Of a stretch of 64,000 bases of DNA, positions 9,386 to 19,376 are shown piece after piece. The notes under the pieces are model-generated. The model saw nothing but the letters and a program-made list of their open reading frames with translations, had not been told where the DNA came from and did no database searches. The stretch is from positions 248,001 through 312,000 of the forward strand of contig NZ_JAFEWE010000006.1 in NCBI RefSeq assembly GCF_017355785.1, written 5' to 3'. Made by a program: the position numbers and the translations under genes. Source of the DNA: Desertivirga arenae. Lineage in GTDB: Bacteria; Bacteroidota; Bacteroidia; Sphingobacteriales; Sphingobacteriaceae. The stretch's first letter is position 1. Each line of letters begins with the position of its first letter.

Positions 9386-9889
9386 CTAAATACCTTTACG
9401 TTCACCTACTACTTTCCCACAGGTAAGCATATTCTTGGGATAATAAGGGTTTTTAATAGTATTCTCTCTGCTAACCCAGGTAACGCCAGTCATCGGGCAT
9501 TGCTGATAGTATAAACTTTCAGTAGACATCTTTATGATGCCAGACATTCTCCAGAACAACTGACTCATAGGAGAAAAGGACTCTCTTTGTCTGTTCACGT
9601 TCTGGGTTGAAGCCATCTTGCCCGCATAGCTCACCAACTTATCCTTCAATTTGTTAAAGATTTCAACTGAATCTGCAGGAACATTTTTAGGGGAATAACC
9701 CTTTAACTTTTCGTAAAACTCGATGGAAAGTTTTTTAGTACTTACTGAATCGTTTAATACCAATTTGTCTTTAATGGCCAAATACCCATTAGTAAAGGAA
9801 TCATTGTAAGCAGCCTGCTTTTTGCTTTGAGCACGGGCTTTAAATCCTACAATTACTGACAATAGGAATAGAATTGTTAAAAATCTCAT
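9386..9889 (-). CDS. DUF3347-like secreted protein
   Basis: A small exported protein of 167 residues (signal peptide MRFLTILFLLSVIVG to KARAQ). The C-terminal block CPMTG..W.S, then IKNPYYPKNMLTCG, matches the signature of DUF3347, a domain often fused to or next to metal-efflux components and thought to bind metal; the conserved Cys and Met residues are present. The ATG at 9889 is chosen rather than 9916 because it gives a clean signal peptide and begins one base after the metalloprotease stop codon, an arrangement that suggests translational coupling. It is the last gene of the sigma/FecR/SusC/SusD/metalloprotease operon and may help deliver or sense metal for the zinc protease. That link is inference. 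Confidence 0.72.
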   Translation of the reverse strand: MRFLTILFLLSVIVGFKARAQSKKQAAYNDSFTNGYLAIKDKLVLNDSVSTKKLSIEFYEKLKGYSPKNVPADSVEIFNKLKDKLVSYAGKMASTQNVNRQRESFSPMSQLFWRMSGIIKMSTESLYYQQCPMTGVTWVSRENTIKNPYYPKNMLTCGKVVGERKGI

Positions 9890-9890
9890 A

Positions 9891-12308
9891 TTAGTCTGCT
9901 TTGTTATATTTTTCAATGATCTTGTTTAATTGCTTGATGCTATATTCATAATGTAATTCCTCAAGCTCATTTTGGGGACTAGTTGACTTTAAGCGCGTAA
10001 GCAATGTATTACAATGCTCAATAGCATACAGCCGTACATCTGAACGTTGATATATGGAAGTCATAGCCTCAGTTGGATTCACCAATTGATTTAGTTTTTC
10101 CAGATATAAGCGCTGGTTCACTCTCCTGAACTTTGCTGAAGCAGGATCTTTATCCACTTTCCAGATCAGGTTCATCACGTCCGTAAAATAGGCCCGCGGA
10201 TTATAGCCGGTTTTCAGGGCAGTTGAGTCAGTTACATTAAAGACCATACCCGGGCTAAGCAGCATCGTAGTGATCTGTCCCTGAACTTCAGATATCGATT
10301 TGTAGGGATCTGACTCTATTTTACTGGTTATATTTGAGGGATACATCCATAAGGGAGCTTCGTAAAGCTCAGCATCCAGGTAAGCGAACACCTGTTTTAC
10401 TGTTGCTAATGCTATTGGCCTGTTAACATTCCCCGCCTGTTCATAGCTCCTCGCATCTACATAATGATTACCCAGGTTCTTCATTACATGATATAGGTAA
10501 CGACTGTACTGACGCACCAGCGATTTATGCATTTGTTCAAGGTTAGTGTAAAGGTTTCCCTCTTCGTAGGTCCACTCGGGCAGTTCTCTTGCAACCCTTT
10601 TCAGATTCAGGATACCATAGTGACCTGCTTTCATGGCATTGTCGCCAAGGTCCTCAGTTTGGCTTCTAGGGTCTGTATCTTTTCCTTCTCCACCAAACCA
10701 CAAACGAGGATTTCGCGCCAAAGTATCCACAATCATTTTTTTCAATAGGGTACGTTCTTTAGTCTCGGCCATGCCGGGGAAATACCGGTAGCCCCATTCA
10801 ACTGCCCATTTATCGTAGGCGCCGATGCGAGGGAAAATACCTTTCGGACCAATATTATCTTCAGGCTGGGCAACGTAATTGAAACGGGCATAGTCCATAA
10901 TAGAAACTGTATGCCCGTTCTTCTCCACCCATTTTTTATCTCGTAATAATTCTACCGGAGTCTGACTGCTGGCACCCATATTATGGCGCAATCCAAGTGT
11001 GTGTCCAATTTCATGTGAGGAAACGAAACGGATCAATTGCCCCATCAGTTCATCATCCAGCACCATCTTACGCGCCCTTTTATCGAGGGGCCCTACTTGT
11101 ATCATGTACCAGCCATGAACCAGTTTCATCACATCATGATACCAGCCTACGTGGCTTTCCATAATCTCACCGCTGCGGGGATCACTGATACGGGGACCAT
11201 AGGCGTTTGGAGTTTCTGAAGCGTAATAGCGGATCACTGAAAAACGCGCATCCTCTAAACTCATGCTCGTATCTGATGCCGGCCATTCTTTAGCTACAAT
11301 AGCATTTTTAAAACCTGCCTGTTCAAATGCTTTCTGCCAGTCGTTCACACCCTGTATCAGGTAAGGTCTCCATTTTTTAGGAGTCGCAGGATCTATGTAA
11401 TAAACGATCTGCTTTTTAGGCTCAACCAGCTGGCCTATTTTATACCGCTCGATATCCTTTTCCTTAGGTTCAAGTCTGTAACGCTGGATATAATAAGAAG
11501 CTTGACTTCCCTGCCCTGCATCATCAAAATTCAGGACCTTGTTTGAAAAATATCCAACCCGCTCATCGAAATAGCGTTTACGCATCGGTACCTTTGGAAG
11601 CAGCACAAATGAGGTGTTCAGACTCAAAGTTACAGTTCCGGTTAATGCACCTGCAGCAGTTTGAGGCGAGGAAGTTGAATAGGTTTTTACTGTACGCACC
11701 TCGATATTGATCGGGAAAGCGCTTACCTTTTCAATAAAAGAACGGTCATCTGCCAGAGCACCGAGTTTCTTCTCTGTACGCAGTTCCGAATGAACAGAAC
11801 TCACACTGTTATCCTTACGGAAGAAATCTGTCACCTCAATCACTTTCGCCTGGTTTACCGGATTTACCGCTTTGACATCAAAGGCTGCTACAATGGGATT
11901 AACCTGCGAATTCGAAACTGCCTGATAGATCGCCTGGGTAGAATCAGGGGTTTCCTGTCGGTAGATCATGGCCCTGAGGAATATTTTATTACCAAAGCCT
12001 TTCTCAAAGTATACAGTTTGCTCGTTAGCCATTTCACCACCATACTTGCCGAAGCCCTGAGGTGTTGCGGTGAAGCGGGTTATCGTAAGAATAGGTCTCC
12101 TGAATAGAGAATCTGGTATCTCGAAGTAATATTTGTTATCACTATATTTTATAGTGAACAAGCCTTTCTTTGTAGAAGTAGCCTTGGCAAACAGCTTCTC
12201 GTAGCCTTGGGGACCAGCAGCAGTGGTACTATCTTTTTTAGCAGGGGTGATTTGTGCAGCAGCCTTTAAGCTGGCTGCACAGATCATTAATAGAAAAAGA
12301 AAACGCAT
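9891..12308 (-). CDS. Zinc-dependent metalloprotease, DUF5117/DUF4953 type
   Basis: An 805-residue exported protease with signal peptide MRFLFLLMICAASLKAAAQ. The zinc site HEIGHTLGLRH (H432, E433, H436, H442) is a full metzincin-style HExxHxxGxxH motif. The N-terminal half (about residues 35-280) has the layout of the DUF5118/DUF5117 domains and the region around the zinc site that of DUF4953. The normal Met-turn candidate is SIMDYARFNY at about residue 470. It follows SusD by 14 bases and is coupled to the DUF3347 gene, so it belongs to a TonB-dependent uptake operon. This suggests that the SusC/SusD pair imports peptides or glycopeptides rather than a plain glycan. Confidence 0.88.
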   Translation of the reverse strand: MRFLFLLMICAASLKAAAQITPAKKDSTTAAGPQGYEKLFAKATSTKKGLFTIKYSDNKYYFEIPDSLFRRPILTITRFTATPQGFGKYGGEMANEQTVYFEKGFGNKIFLRAMIYRQETPDSTQAIYQAVSNSQVNPIVAAFDVKAVNPVNQAKVIEVTDFFRKDNSVSSVHSELRTEKKLGALADDRSFIEKVSAFPINIEVRTVKTYSTSSPQTAAGALTGTVTLSLNTSFVLLPKVPMRKRYFDERVGYFSNKVLNFDDAGQGSQASYYIQRYRLEPKEKDIERYKIGQLVEPKKQIVYYIDPATPKKWRPYLIQGVNDWQKAFEQAGFKNAIVAKEWPASDTSMSLEDARFSVIRYYASETPNAYGPRISDPRSGEIMESHVGWYHDVMKLVHGWYMIQVGPLDKRARKMVLDDELMGQLIRFVSSHEIGHTLGLRHNMGASSQTPVELLRDKKWVEKNGHTVSIMDYARFNYVAQPEDNIGPKGIFPRIGAYDKWAVEWGYRYFPGMAETKERTLLKKMIVDTLARNPRLWFGGEGKDTDPRSQTEDLGDNAMKAGHYGILNLKRVARELPEWTYEEGNLYTNLEQMHKSLVRQYSRYLYHVMKNLGNHYVDARSYEQAGNVNRPIALATVKQVFAYLDAELYEAPLWMYPSNITSKIESDPYKSISEVQGQITTMLLSPGMVFNVTDSTALKTGYNPRAYFTDVMNLIWKVDKDPASAKFRRVNQRLYLEKLNQLVNPTEAMTSIYQRSDVRLYAIEHCNTLLTRLKSTSPQNELEELHYEYSIKQLNKIIEKYNKAD

Positions 12309-12322
12309 AGATGATTAATGTA

Positions 12323-13753
12323 TTAAAGAGGAATTCTTTCGTCGGTGTTCAAGGTAAGTCCCGGGTTCTTTTTAAGAATATTCATCGGGAACGGGAGTAT
12401 ATACAATCTCGAATTCGGCTGTAGAGTATATGTTTTTTGAGGAACAGTTTTATTGACAAGCGGGAAGGTGCGAACGATCGTCTTGGCATATTCGGGCTCG
12501 GTATTCAGTCGCTTCAAGTCAAAGAAGCGGTTAACCCCGAAGAGCAATTCCTTTCGGCGCTCGTTTATGATCAGCTCCATGGTCTCCTTCCTTGTTGCAG
12601 GAACAGGCAATGTTACAGTGCCGGAAAGAATTCTCTTTTCACGAAGCTTATTTACAATGGTCATAGCAGAAGAAAGATCATTTTCCCGGGCATAACATTC
12701 AGCAAGCATTAAATGCACCTCTGTAGTTCTTAAACCCACTGTTGGGTAGAAAAAGCGTGTGTAAACCACGTTATAATAAGCTGTGTTTGAACCAATATCC
12801 AGGAAACTTGTATTTGTAGTATTGAAAAAAAGATTGAAGCGCGCATCGTTATTTCCAAACAGTGCTCGTAACTCGGGACTAATAATATAGCTCCATGCAA
12901 AATTCATCTCGTTGTACCCCGTCATATACATATAACTCAATACTTCAGGATTATTCGGAGCAGGGAGAGCATTTGCAGCAGTAGGCCCTCCTAATTTGCT
13001 ATAATTAACAAGATCAAAGATCTGGTCGTTATAACTCAGGGATTTCAAACAAGCAGCTTTGGCTTCTGCTACTTCCCTTTTAAAAAGATGAACTTTAGCT
13101 TTCAGTGCCCAGGCAAAAGCCAGTGATGGATGGTATACATCCGAAGGCTTATCCTCCAGGTAAGGCAAAGCTTCATCAATGTCCTTCTGTATAAATTTGT
13201 AGACCTCTTCAACCGATGATTTTTTAGGTTGTGATTCCAGGTCGTATTTATCCATTATACAAATCCCCCCATCTGTAGCAGCAGTTTCAGGATTATAGGC
13301 CCTTGCATAAACATTTACAAGGAGGAAATGATCGAAAGCTCTTAACACTTTTGCTTCTGCCTTTGCCAGTTGTTTTATCCTATCATCTCCTTCGCTAAAA
13401 TCTACCAGAGAGATGATCGAGTTCCAACGATTGATATAGACATAGGCCCTGTCATAAAAGTTAGAGCTGCTCACCATTGATACACGATCAGCGGTTTCAT
13501 CGAAAGTGAAGTGTACTGTATTGATATTAGGGGTAATTCCAATTACGTTCGATTCCTTCATCCACTGATCGTCCATCAAATACTGGAAGTTATTGATCAC
13601 ATAGGCACGATTAGGATAGGATACCAGCTTGTAGTAATCGTCTGCCTTTTCAATTACCATAGCTCCCTTTGGCGCTATATCTATAAATTTTTTGCAGGAG
13701 AAAGTACCCATTAAAAGGCCCGCTGCAAGGATTGCTTTAAAATATCTTTTCAT
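12323..13753 (-). CDS. SusD/RagB-family nutrient-binding outer-membrane lipoprotein
   Basis: A 476-residue lid protein for the adjacent SusC. A lipobox signal (LLMGTFSCKKFIDIAP) is followed by the helical SusD fold, with the usual sequence blocks AEAKVLRAFDHFLLVNVYARAY (about residue 128), EVHLMLAECYARENDLSSAM (about 340) and INERRKELLFGVNRFFDLKRL near the C-terminus. It begins 4 bases after the SusC stop and precedes the metalloprotease by 14 bases. SusD proteins bind substrate at the cell surface and pass it to SusC. The relatively short length and the protease partner are closer to RagB-like peptide-uptake pairs, but this is only suggestive. Confidence 0.93.
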   Translation of the reverse strand: MKRYFKAILAAGLLMGTFSCKKFIDIAPKGAMVIEKADDYYKLVSYPNRAYVINNFQYLMDDQWMKESNVIGITPNINTVHFTFDETADRVSMVSSSNFYDRAYVYINRWNSIISLVDFSEGDDRIKQLAKAEAKVLRAFDHFLLVNVYARAYNPETAATDGGICIMDKYDLESQPKKSSVEEVYKFIQKDIDEALPYLEDKPSDVYHPSLAFAWALKAKVHLFKREVAEAKAACLKSLSYNDQIFDLVNYSKLGGPTAANALPAPNNPEVLSYMYMTGYNEMNFAWSYIISPELRALFGNNDARFNLFFNTTNTSFLDIGSNTAYYNVVYTRFFYPTVGLRTTEVHLMLAECYARENDLSSAMTIVNKLREKRILSGTVTLPVPATRKETMELIINERRKELLFGVNRFFDLKRLNTEPEYAKTIVRTFPLVNKTVPQKTYTLQPNSRLYILPFPMNILKKNPGLTLNTDERIPL

Positions 13754-13757
13754 TGTA

Positions 13758-16700
13758 TCAGAAACTTAAGTTGAAGCCAAACAAGAAGGATTTAGGAAGA
13801 GGAATATTACGGGTACCGCTGTTTGCAGAATAAACCTCAGGGTCTATATCATCGCCGGCAGCACTTTTGTACCATAAATTATTAGCCTGTGCAGTTAATC
13901 TTGCGGAACTTAGGCCTACCCTTTTAGTAAGAGTATTAGGAATGCTGTAAGATAATGAGATGTTGCGAAGCTTTATATAATCACCTTTCAGAATATTCAT
14001 ATTCGACCGCTCCCACATACTCGAAATGGTAGTAGCATAGGTCAGCATATTATCAGCATAATCGACATAAGGACGAATCTGAGTAGTACTATTGGCATCC
14101 GAGTAGCGGTTGATCCTTTCCATATCTGTGGTTACAGCCTGGGCTAGTCCTAAAACATCACCTCTCATTACATTTCCTCCTGAGAACACGAACAACATTC
14201 CCAACTCAAAAGATGAGTACCTGAAACGTTGTGAGAGCGAACCAGTATACGTAGGCACTAAAGAACCCATTCTTTCAAGTGCCTCCAGCTTGTTGATCGA
14301 CTTGACCGTGGTGGGGATAGGCTTTCCATTTGCATCAAATTGAATAGTTGGGTTGCCACTCTCATCTAAGAAATAAGGATAACCATCCTGGATGCCACCA
14401 AATCGGTAAGCATAAAGAGAATTGTAGGTGGTATTAACTTCGAAATAATCAGTAGGAGATACAATATAACTACCTGCCGTTCCCACAGCTCGGGTTACTT
14501 TTTTAACTTCAGTATGATTGAATGCAAGATTTACCTGGGTTGTAATAGCAAACTTTTTGGATCTCAACCAATCGCCACCTATTGCTATGTCAACACCCGT
14601 ATTATCAAGTGCTCCAGCGTTCACTCTTTGAGAACTTGCTCCAACAGTTGGGTCTAAGTCTGTAGTGACGATTAGATCTGAACTTTTCTTTTTATAAAGA
14701 TCGACGCTACCCCGCAAACGATTAGAGAAGACAGCGTAATCAACTCCAAGATTCTTTGTCGTAACCTTCTCCCAACGTAAACTAGGATTAGGAAGTGTTA
14801 TATCAAGATATCGATTACTTGGGAAAAGCACATCTGATTTCCAGGTACCAGTCATAGCCCCAAAAGAGGTTTGATCGATATTTCCATTAGATCCAATGGT
14901 TGCTCTCAGTTTTAAAGAACTCAACCATGCAATATCGCTAAGGAAAGGTTCACTGCTGGCATTCCAGCTTAAACCTGCAGACCAGAGCGGACGGATTTTG
15001 TCTCTGAACGCCACGCCAAGCAGATCAGCCATATCATTCCTGACGCTACCTGTAATGTTATATCTTCCCAGATACGTATAACTACCGTTTGCATACCAGG
15101 AGACATAGCGGTGCTTTATTTCTGATTGCTTAGCATCAACACCATTCGAAAGGGTTTTATTTCCACCGTAGATATAACTTGCGGCCCCCGTCTGACTTAA
15201 GGTAAAATTATCAAGAACCACATAGTTTAGTGTTATTGGATCATATCCGTAACGCAAGCTTTCAACTCTGCGTGGAGTCATGGTCTGACTAAGTTCAAAA
15301 CCACCGATTGCAGCAATAGCATGCTTTTCGCGGAATTCTTTATCAAAGCTTAACTGATTTCTCCAGGTGTAGGAGTTTCTCGAGGTTGCTCTTTGGTAAA
15401 AACGGCCAGCAGCAGGCAGGGCATAAGTATACCTGTTAGTAGATGCAGTATAAGCTGTTAAGGCATTATAAGCATAGCGCATTTTATACGACTGCGGGTC
15501 ATAATAGCTTTCTAATTTTGCCTGCGATGTTTCATACTGGAGCTGCGTATTGAATTTCAAGCTCTTTAATAGGTTTAACTGCACATTCGAAAACGCCCTG
15601 ATCGCTGTACTGATCTGATTCTCCTTTCCTTCATTAAGAGCCTCAAGCATGTTAAAACGAGTTGACCGAAAAGCAGAATTCGCATTGATCTTAGCTGCTG
15701 CTGCCCCGTTCATCGGTCCAGCATTCGTGAAGCTATCGTCGATGTTTACGTAATCTGCATAAACCCAATTTCCCTCTTCATCTACAATTTGTGCATACCG
15801 TGGTTGTAGAGTGTATCTGCCAGTTTCGTATTCGACGTCCACAGCCTCGGTATTGAGGTAATTACCATTTACACCAAAGGTCAGACCCAGCCACTTTTTC
15901 GGATTATAAGTATTCTTAAAATAAAGATTAAGCCTTTTATCGTTATTATTGATCATACGTTGAGCCGTTTGATCATAATTTATCGAAGCGAAGGTATTTG
16001 ACTTTGTGCCACCACTGCTTAGTGATAAATTATAGCGTTGACGAAATTCATTCCTCCACACGTTGTTGGTATAATCACGGATGTAATCATTATTTCTCCA
16101 GGAGTTGACTGTACTTGAAAATTGATCCCCCGTTATTTTACCCGCATCTCTGTCTCTATAGAGTTGGTAAAGCGGACTATAATACTTTATCGTTCCATTA
16201 GCCACATCCCCATATGCTGCAAACATTGTTTCTGTACTAGCGTAACGAGATCGCTCTCTTTCATAAGTAGCCATCTCATAGTCAATGATATCTGAAGTAG
16301 AGGCATAGTGCATAGCATCCAGATCCGGCTTCTGTGTAATGAAGACGTCGGAGTTGAAGTTAAGCTTCACTGCCCCACTCCCCTTTTTTGTAGTTACCAC
16401 AATTACTCCATTTGCTGACTTAGCTCCATATATCGAAGCGGCAGCTGCGTCCCTTAAAACGGTAACAGACTCAACATCATAGGGGTTAATATCTTCCAGG
16501 GAAGTTGTAGTAGGAAGACCATCAATTACAATAAGGGGAGTAACATCCATATTAGGAGAAATTGTACCTACCCCTCTTAATATTGGCTTATCTACTCCCA
16601 TTCCTGTTGGATTCTTCTGATAAAGCAATCCCGGAACTCTTCCCTCCAATGCACTCATCAAATCCACGTTAATATTCTCATTCAGCTTCTGGTTATCTAA

Positions 16701-17366
16701 AACAGTTGCCAGAGCAGATGATCTCTCCCGGCTAATCGTTTGATAACCCGTCACAATCACATCAGACAAGAGCGATTTATTATCTCTCATTTTGATCGTT
16801 ACCACGTTCTTTGCTGCTGACTCATTAAAAGAGCGATACTCGTTCAGGAAGCCTACAAAGCTCACTTCAATGCTATTCTCTACTGAAGTAAGAGGGATCG
16901 AGAAATGTCCGTCGGCATCACTCTTTACAAACTGAGATTTATTACGAACTTTGATTGTTGCCCCGGGAAGCGGCCCTCCTAAACTATCAACAACCATCCC
17001 ATGAATAGTAAACTCAGCGCTTTCCAAAGATTGAAGCGACTTGAGGACAATGGTCTTGCCTTTTATCTGGTATGTAAATGACTGACCTTTAACTACCTGA
17101 TCTAATACTTGTTTTACGCTGGCCGACTTAATACTAAAGGAGATAGGCGAAGCTTTACTTACATAAGCGGCGTCGTAAACGAATTGATGCCCTGTCTGCG
17201 CTGAAATTTGATTAATGACATTGATTAATGATTCGTTTTTAAACGTAAAACTTAAGGATTGTGCTCGTAGTTCTAATGCAGAGGATAAGAACAGCACTAA
17301 CAGGAGAGACAAGCTAATACGAAGCCTGTACCCTGTCCTTGAGGGACAAGTGGAACGGTGGGACAT
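13758..17366 (-). CDS. SusC/RagA TonB-dependent receptor with N-terminal STN signalling domain
   Basis: An outer-membrane importer of 1202 residues. Order of parts: signal peptide (residues 1-36); STN domain (about 38-110, LSFTFKNESLINVINQIS to IKGKTIVLKS); carboxypeptidase-regulatory-like beta domain (about 118-200); plug beginning SDVIVTGYQ at about 203; then a large 22-strand barrel ending FGFNLSF. The STN domain is the part that talks to a FecR anti-sigma factor, and FecR and sigma genes lie directly upstream. Expression is therefore probably induced when substrate is taken up. The gene is 33 bases from FecR and 4 bases from SusD. Confidence 0.95.
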   Translation of the reverse strand: MSHRSTCPSRTGYRLRISLSLLLVLFLSSALELRAQSLSFTFKNESLINVINQISAQTGHQFVYDAAYVSKASPISFSIKSASVKQVLDQVVKGQSFTYQIKGKTIVLKSLQSLESAEFTIHGMVVDSLGGPLPGATIKVRNKSQFVKSDADGHFSIPLTSVENSIEVSFVGFLNEYRSFNESAAKNVVTIKMRDNKSLLSDVIVTGYQTISRERSSALATVLDNQKLNENINVDLMSALEGRVPGLLYQKNPTGMGVDKPILRGVGTISPNMDVTPLIVIDGLPTTTSLEDINPYDVESVTVLRDAAAASIYGAKSANGVIVVTTKKGSGAVKLNFNSDVFITQKPDLDAMHYASTSDIIDYEMATYERERSRYASTETMFAAYGDVANGTIKYYSPLYQLYRDRDAGKITGDQFSSTVNSWRNNDYIRDYTNNVWRNEFRQRYNLSLSSGGTKSNTFASINYDQTAQRMINNNDKRLNLYFKNTYNPKKWLGLTFGVNGNYLNTEAVDVEYETGRYTLQPRYAQIVDEEGNWVYADYVNIDDSFTNAGPMNGAAAAKINANSAFRSTRFNMLEALNEGKENQISTAIRAFSNVQLNLLKSLKFNTQLQYETSQAKLESYYDPQSYKMRYAYNALTAYTASTNRYTYALPAAGRFYQRATSRNSYTWRNQLSFDKEFREKHAIAAIGGFELSQTMTPRRVESLRYGYDPITLNYVVLDNFTLSQTGAASYIYGGNKTLSNGVDAKQSEIKHRYVSWYANGSYTYLGRYNITGSVRNDMADLLGVAFRDKIRPLWSAGLSWNASSEPFLSDIAWLSSLKLRATIGSNGNIDQTSFGAMTGTWKSDVLFPSNRYLDITLPNPSLRWEKVTTKNLGVDYAVFSNRLRGSVDLYKKKSSDLIVTTDLDPTVGASSQRVNAGALDNTGVDIAIGGDWLRSKKFAITTQVNLAFNHTEVKKVTRAVGTAGSYIVSPTDYFEVNTTYNSLYAYRFGGIQDGYPYFLDESGNPTIQFDANGKPIPTTVKSINKLEALERMGSLVPTYTGSLSQRFRYSSFELGMLFVFSGGNVMRGDVLGLAQAVTTDMERINRYSDANSTTQIRPYVDYADNMLTYATTISSMWERSNMNILKGDYIKLRNISLSYSIPNTLTKRVGLSSARLTAQANNLWYKSAAGDDIDPEVYSANSGTRNIPLPKSFLFGFNLSF

Positions 17367-17398
17367 AAACGCTGATTGGATTTAAAAAAATTTATCTA

Positions 17399-18559
17399 CT
17401 ACTTGACGGTGAGCCTGTTGCCCCTCCATCTAAACTCTATATTTGATGTAACGGAAATCATTTCCAAAACCTGCTGTATATCTTGCTGCTTGCTGATATT
17501 CAGATACAAATTCTTGTTGGGCAGCGAGCTGTAATCGACTTCGAACCTATACCAGCGCGAGAGCTTGTGCATCACGTTTGCTATTGCTTCGTCTTTAAAT
17601 ACAAAGCGGTCTTCCGTCCAGGCTGCGAAATCATCTGCTTCAACCTCCTTTATCTTTAATTGATTTCCTGCTTCTATTGCCTGCTGGTCAGGCTTTAATA
17701 ACAGCTGCTGCTTATTTTTAACACTAGTAAGCATCACACTTCCTTCCAGCAAGGTGGTTTTAACCCCTTTATCTTCTTCATAACTACTCACATTAAAGCG
17801 CGTACCTAGTACCCTCACCTTTACATTTCCAACCTCTACCACAAATGGCTTACTTCGATTTTTTGCTACTTCAAAATAAGCTTCCCCCTTCAATTTAACC
17901 TTTCTGATTGTGTCCGAAAAAGCCAGAGGATATTGTATTTCTGATCCTGAGTTAAGTACAACAAGAGTACCATCGCTCAACTTAACTTTATATTGACCTC
18001 CGTCAGGAGTAACCACGGCTTGCTCTATTTTTGCTGCCTCAGCATTTTCACTTTTAACTTTATAAGCAATAATGCCGTCGGCAGCTTTGCTAACCTCCAC
18101 TCCGCTCCTGGTAAATAATACTCCTGTTTTAGAAGCATGAAGATCTTTTGAGGAGGTACTGCCTCTTAATACCGCGTAATTTCCACCAGGATTAATATTT
18201 GAGGGACCAGAGCTCGAATAAATGTATATGGCCGCAGCAATAGAGGAGATAAGGATGAACACCGCGGCAATCCTCGCTACTTGCTGGTATAAGTTTCGAA
18301 CCCTGCCCTTTAGCGGGGTATCAAGGTTAACACCGATGGACTTATTAATTTTTACCAGGATAGTTTCGAGATGATCATCTGAAACCTCGTGTAGGGATAT
18401 TTGTGGAGCATTCTCCATCTCCCGGGAAATCATTTGCCTGAGTTCCTCTTTATCAAACGTTTTAAAGTGACTGAAAAGCTGTTCCAGTTCAGCTGATGTT
18501 GCTGTTCCGGAAAGATACTTTTGGAATATTGAATTAAAGGATTTTATTTCTCTCATCAT
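17399..18559 (-). CDS. FecR-family anti-sigma factor
   Basis: A single-pass inner-membrane protein of 386 residues. The cytoplasmic N-terminal part (1-95) has the sigma-binding helices. A transmembrane helix follows at about 97-115 (IAAVFILISSIAAAIYIY). The periplasmic part has the FecR domain (about 180-290, including VVTPDGGQYKVKLSDGT and GEAYFEVAKNRSKPFVVEVG) and a C-terminal STN-like DUF4974 domain (about 310-386). It holds the adjacent ECF sigma factor inactive until SusC signals. It sits between the sigma gene and SusC in a single operon. Confidence 0.95.
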   Translation of the reverse strand: MMREIKSFNSIFQKYLSGTATSAELEQLFSHFKTFDKEELRQMISREMENAPQISLHEVSDDHLETILVKINKSIGVNLDTPLKGRVRNLYQQVARIAAVFILISSIAAAIYIYSSSGPSNINPGGNYAVLRGSTSSKDLHASKTGVLFTRSGVEVSKAADGIIAYKVKSENAEAAKIEQAVVTPDGGQYKVKLSDGTLVVLNSGSEIQYPLAFSDTIRKVKLKGEAYFEVAKNRSKPFVVEVGNVKVRVLGTRFNVSSYEEDKGVKTTLLEGSVMLTSVKNKQQLLLKPDQQAIEAGNQLKIKEVEADDFAAWTEDRFVFKDEAIANVMHKLSRWYRFEVDYSSLPNKNLYLNISKQQDIQQVLEMISVTSNIEFRWRGNRLTVK

Positions 18560-18654
18560 TACTTATAACACAGATACGGTTGAAATAAAGATTCACACTA
18601 CTCCATTTGAACTTTTTTTTTAAAATAATATTAAAAAAACAGGAAAGTAGGCCA

Positions 18655-19254
18655 TTAAGACATAAAAATTGCAGCTAAATAAAGCATAAACAGATCTCCG
18701 GAGTGAAAAAAAACATAATCTTTTACAGTTTTTGTGGCACTTACTAGCTGATTACTTACTGTAGAAGGACTAATGGATAACATTTCCGCAACTTCCTTAT
18801 AACTTCTACCCTCAATTTTGCACATTTTAAAGATCTCTTTCCTTTGAGGTGTTAATTTGTCCATTGCTTTGGTCAAAACAGCCTGTCTTTCCTTGTTCAA
18901 TAAATAATCTTCTGTTTGATTATAAAATTCAGAGAAGGTCTCAATGAGGTGTTGCTGCATCTTGTTGTCAAGGGCTAATTTGCGAAAGTAATCGTAAACG
19001 AGGTTCTGCGCGATAGTTAGCGCCCAGTTCCTAAACGAGCGGTTCTCGTCCAAGTCCTCTTTTTTAAGCCAGACCTTTACAAAAACATCCTGCAGCATTT
19101 CTTCTGAAAGCTCAGGAGATTTGACCATATAATTAAGCTTCTGATAAATACCCTTACTGTATTTCCGGTAAAAGAAATCGAATGCAGTTTTATCACCCTT
19201 TTTAAGAGAAATCAGGAGATCCCCTTCATCGCCCGTTAAATTTTCATTCTGCAT
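18655..19254 (-). CDS. ECF RNA polymerase sigma factor
   Basis: A 199-residue sigma-70 family factor of the Bacteroidota FecI-like type. Region 2 is recognisable (AFDFFYRKYSKGIYQKL, then SEEMLQDVFVKVWLKK and NWALTIAQNLVYDYFRK), and region 4 contains the helix-turn-helix GRSYKEVAEMLSISPSTVSNQL. The C-terminus ends in a hydrophobic stretch (FMLYLAAIFMS), common in this group. It is the first gene of the operon and presumably activates the downstream FecR-SusC-SusD-protease genes. A TAGCTTTG match to the Bacteroidota -7 box lies only 5 bases upstream of the ATG, so the mRNA may be almost leaderless. Confidence 0.95.
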   Translation of the reverse strand: MQNENLTGDEGDLLISLKKGDKTAFDFFYRKYSKGIYQKLNYMVKSPELSEEMLQDVFVKVWLKKEDLDENRSFRNWALTIAQNLVYDYFRKLALDNKMQQHLIETFSEFYNQTEDYLLNKERQAVLTKAMDKLTPQRKEIFKMCKIEGRSYKEVAEMLSISPSTVSNQLVSATKTVKDYVFFHSGDLFMLYLAAIFMS

Positions 19255-19376
19255 GTACTCAAAGCTAGGTTTTTTTTGGGAATTCTAACACTAGTGCAGA
19301 TGAGGTACAGGGAATATCGGAAAGAATATTCGGCTTCACAACCAGGGCTATTACTGCGTTTATATATAAAGCTTAA

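Noticed and set aside
19312-19331. GAATAT/ATATTC inverted repeat upstream of the first sigma gene
   Set aside because: Only 6-bp AT-rich arms; likely to occur by chance.
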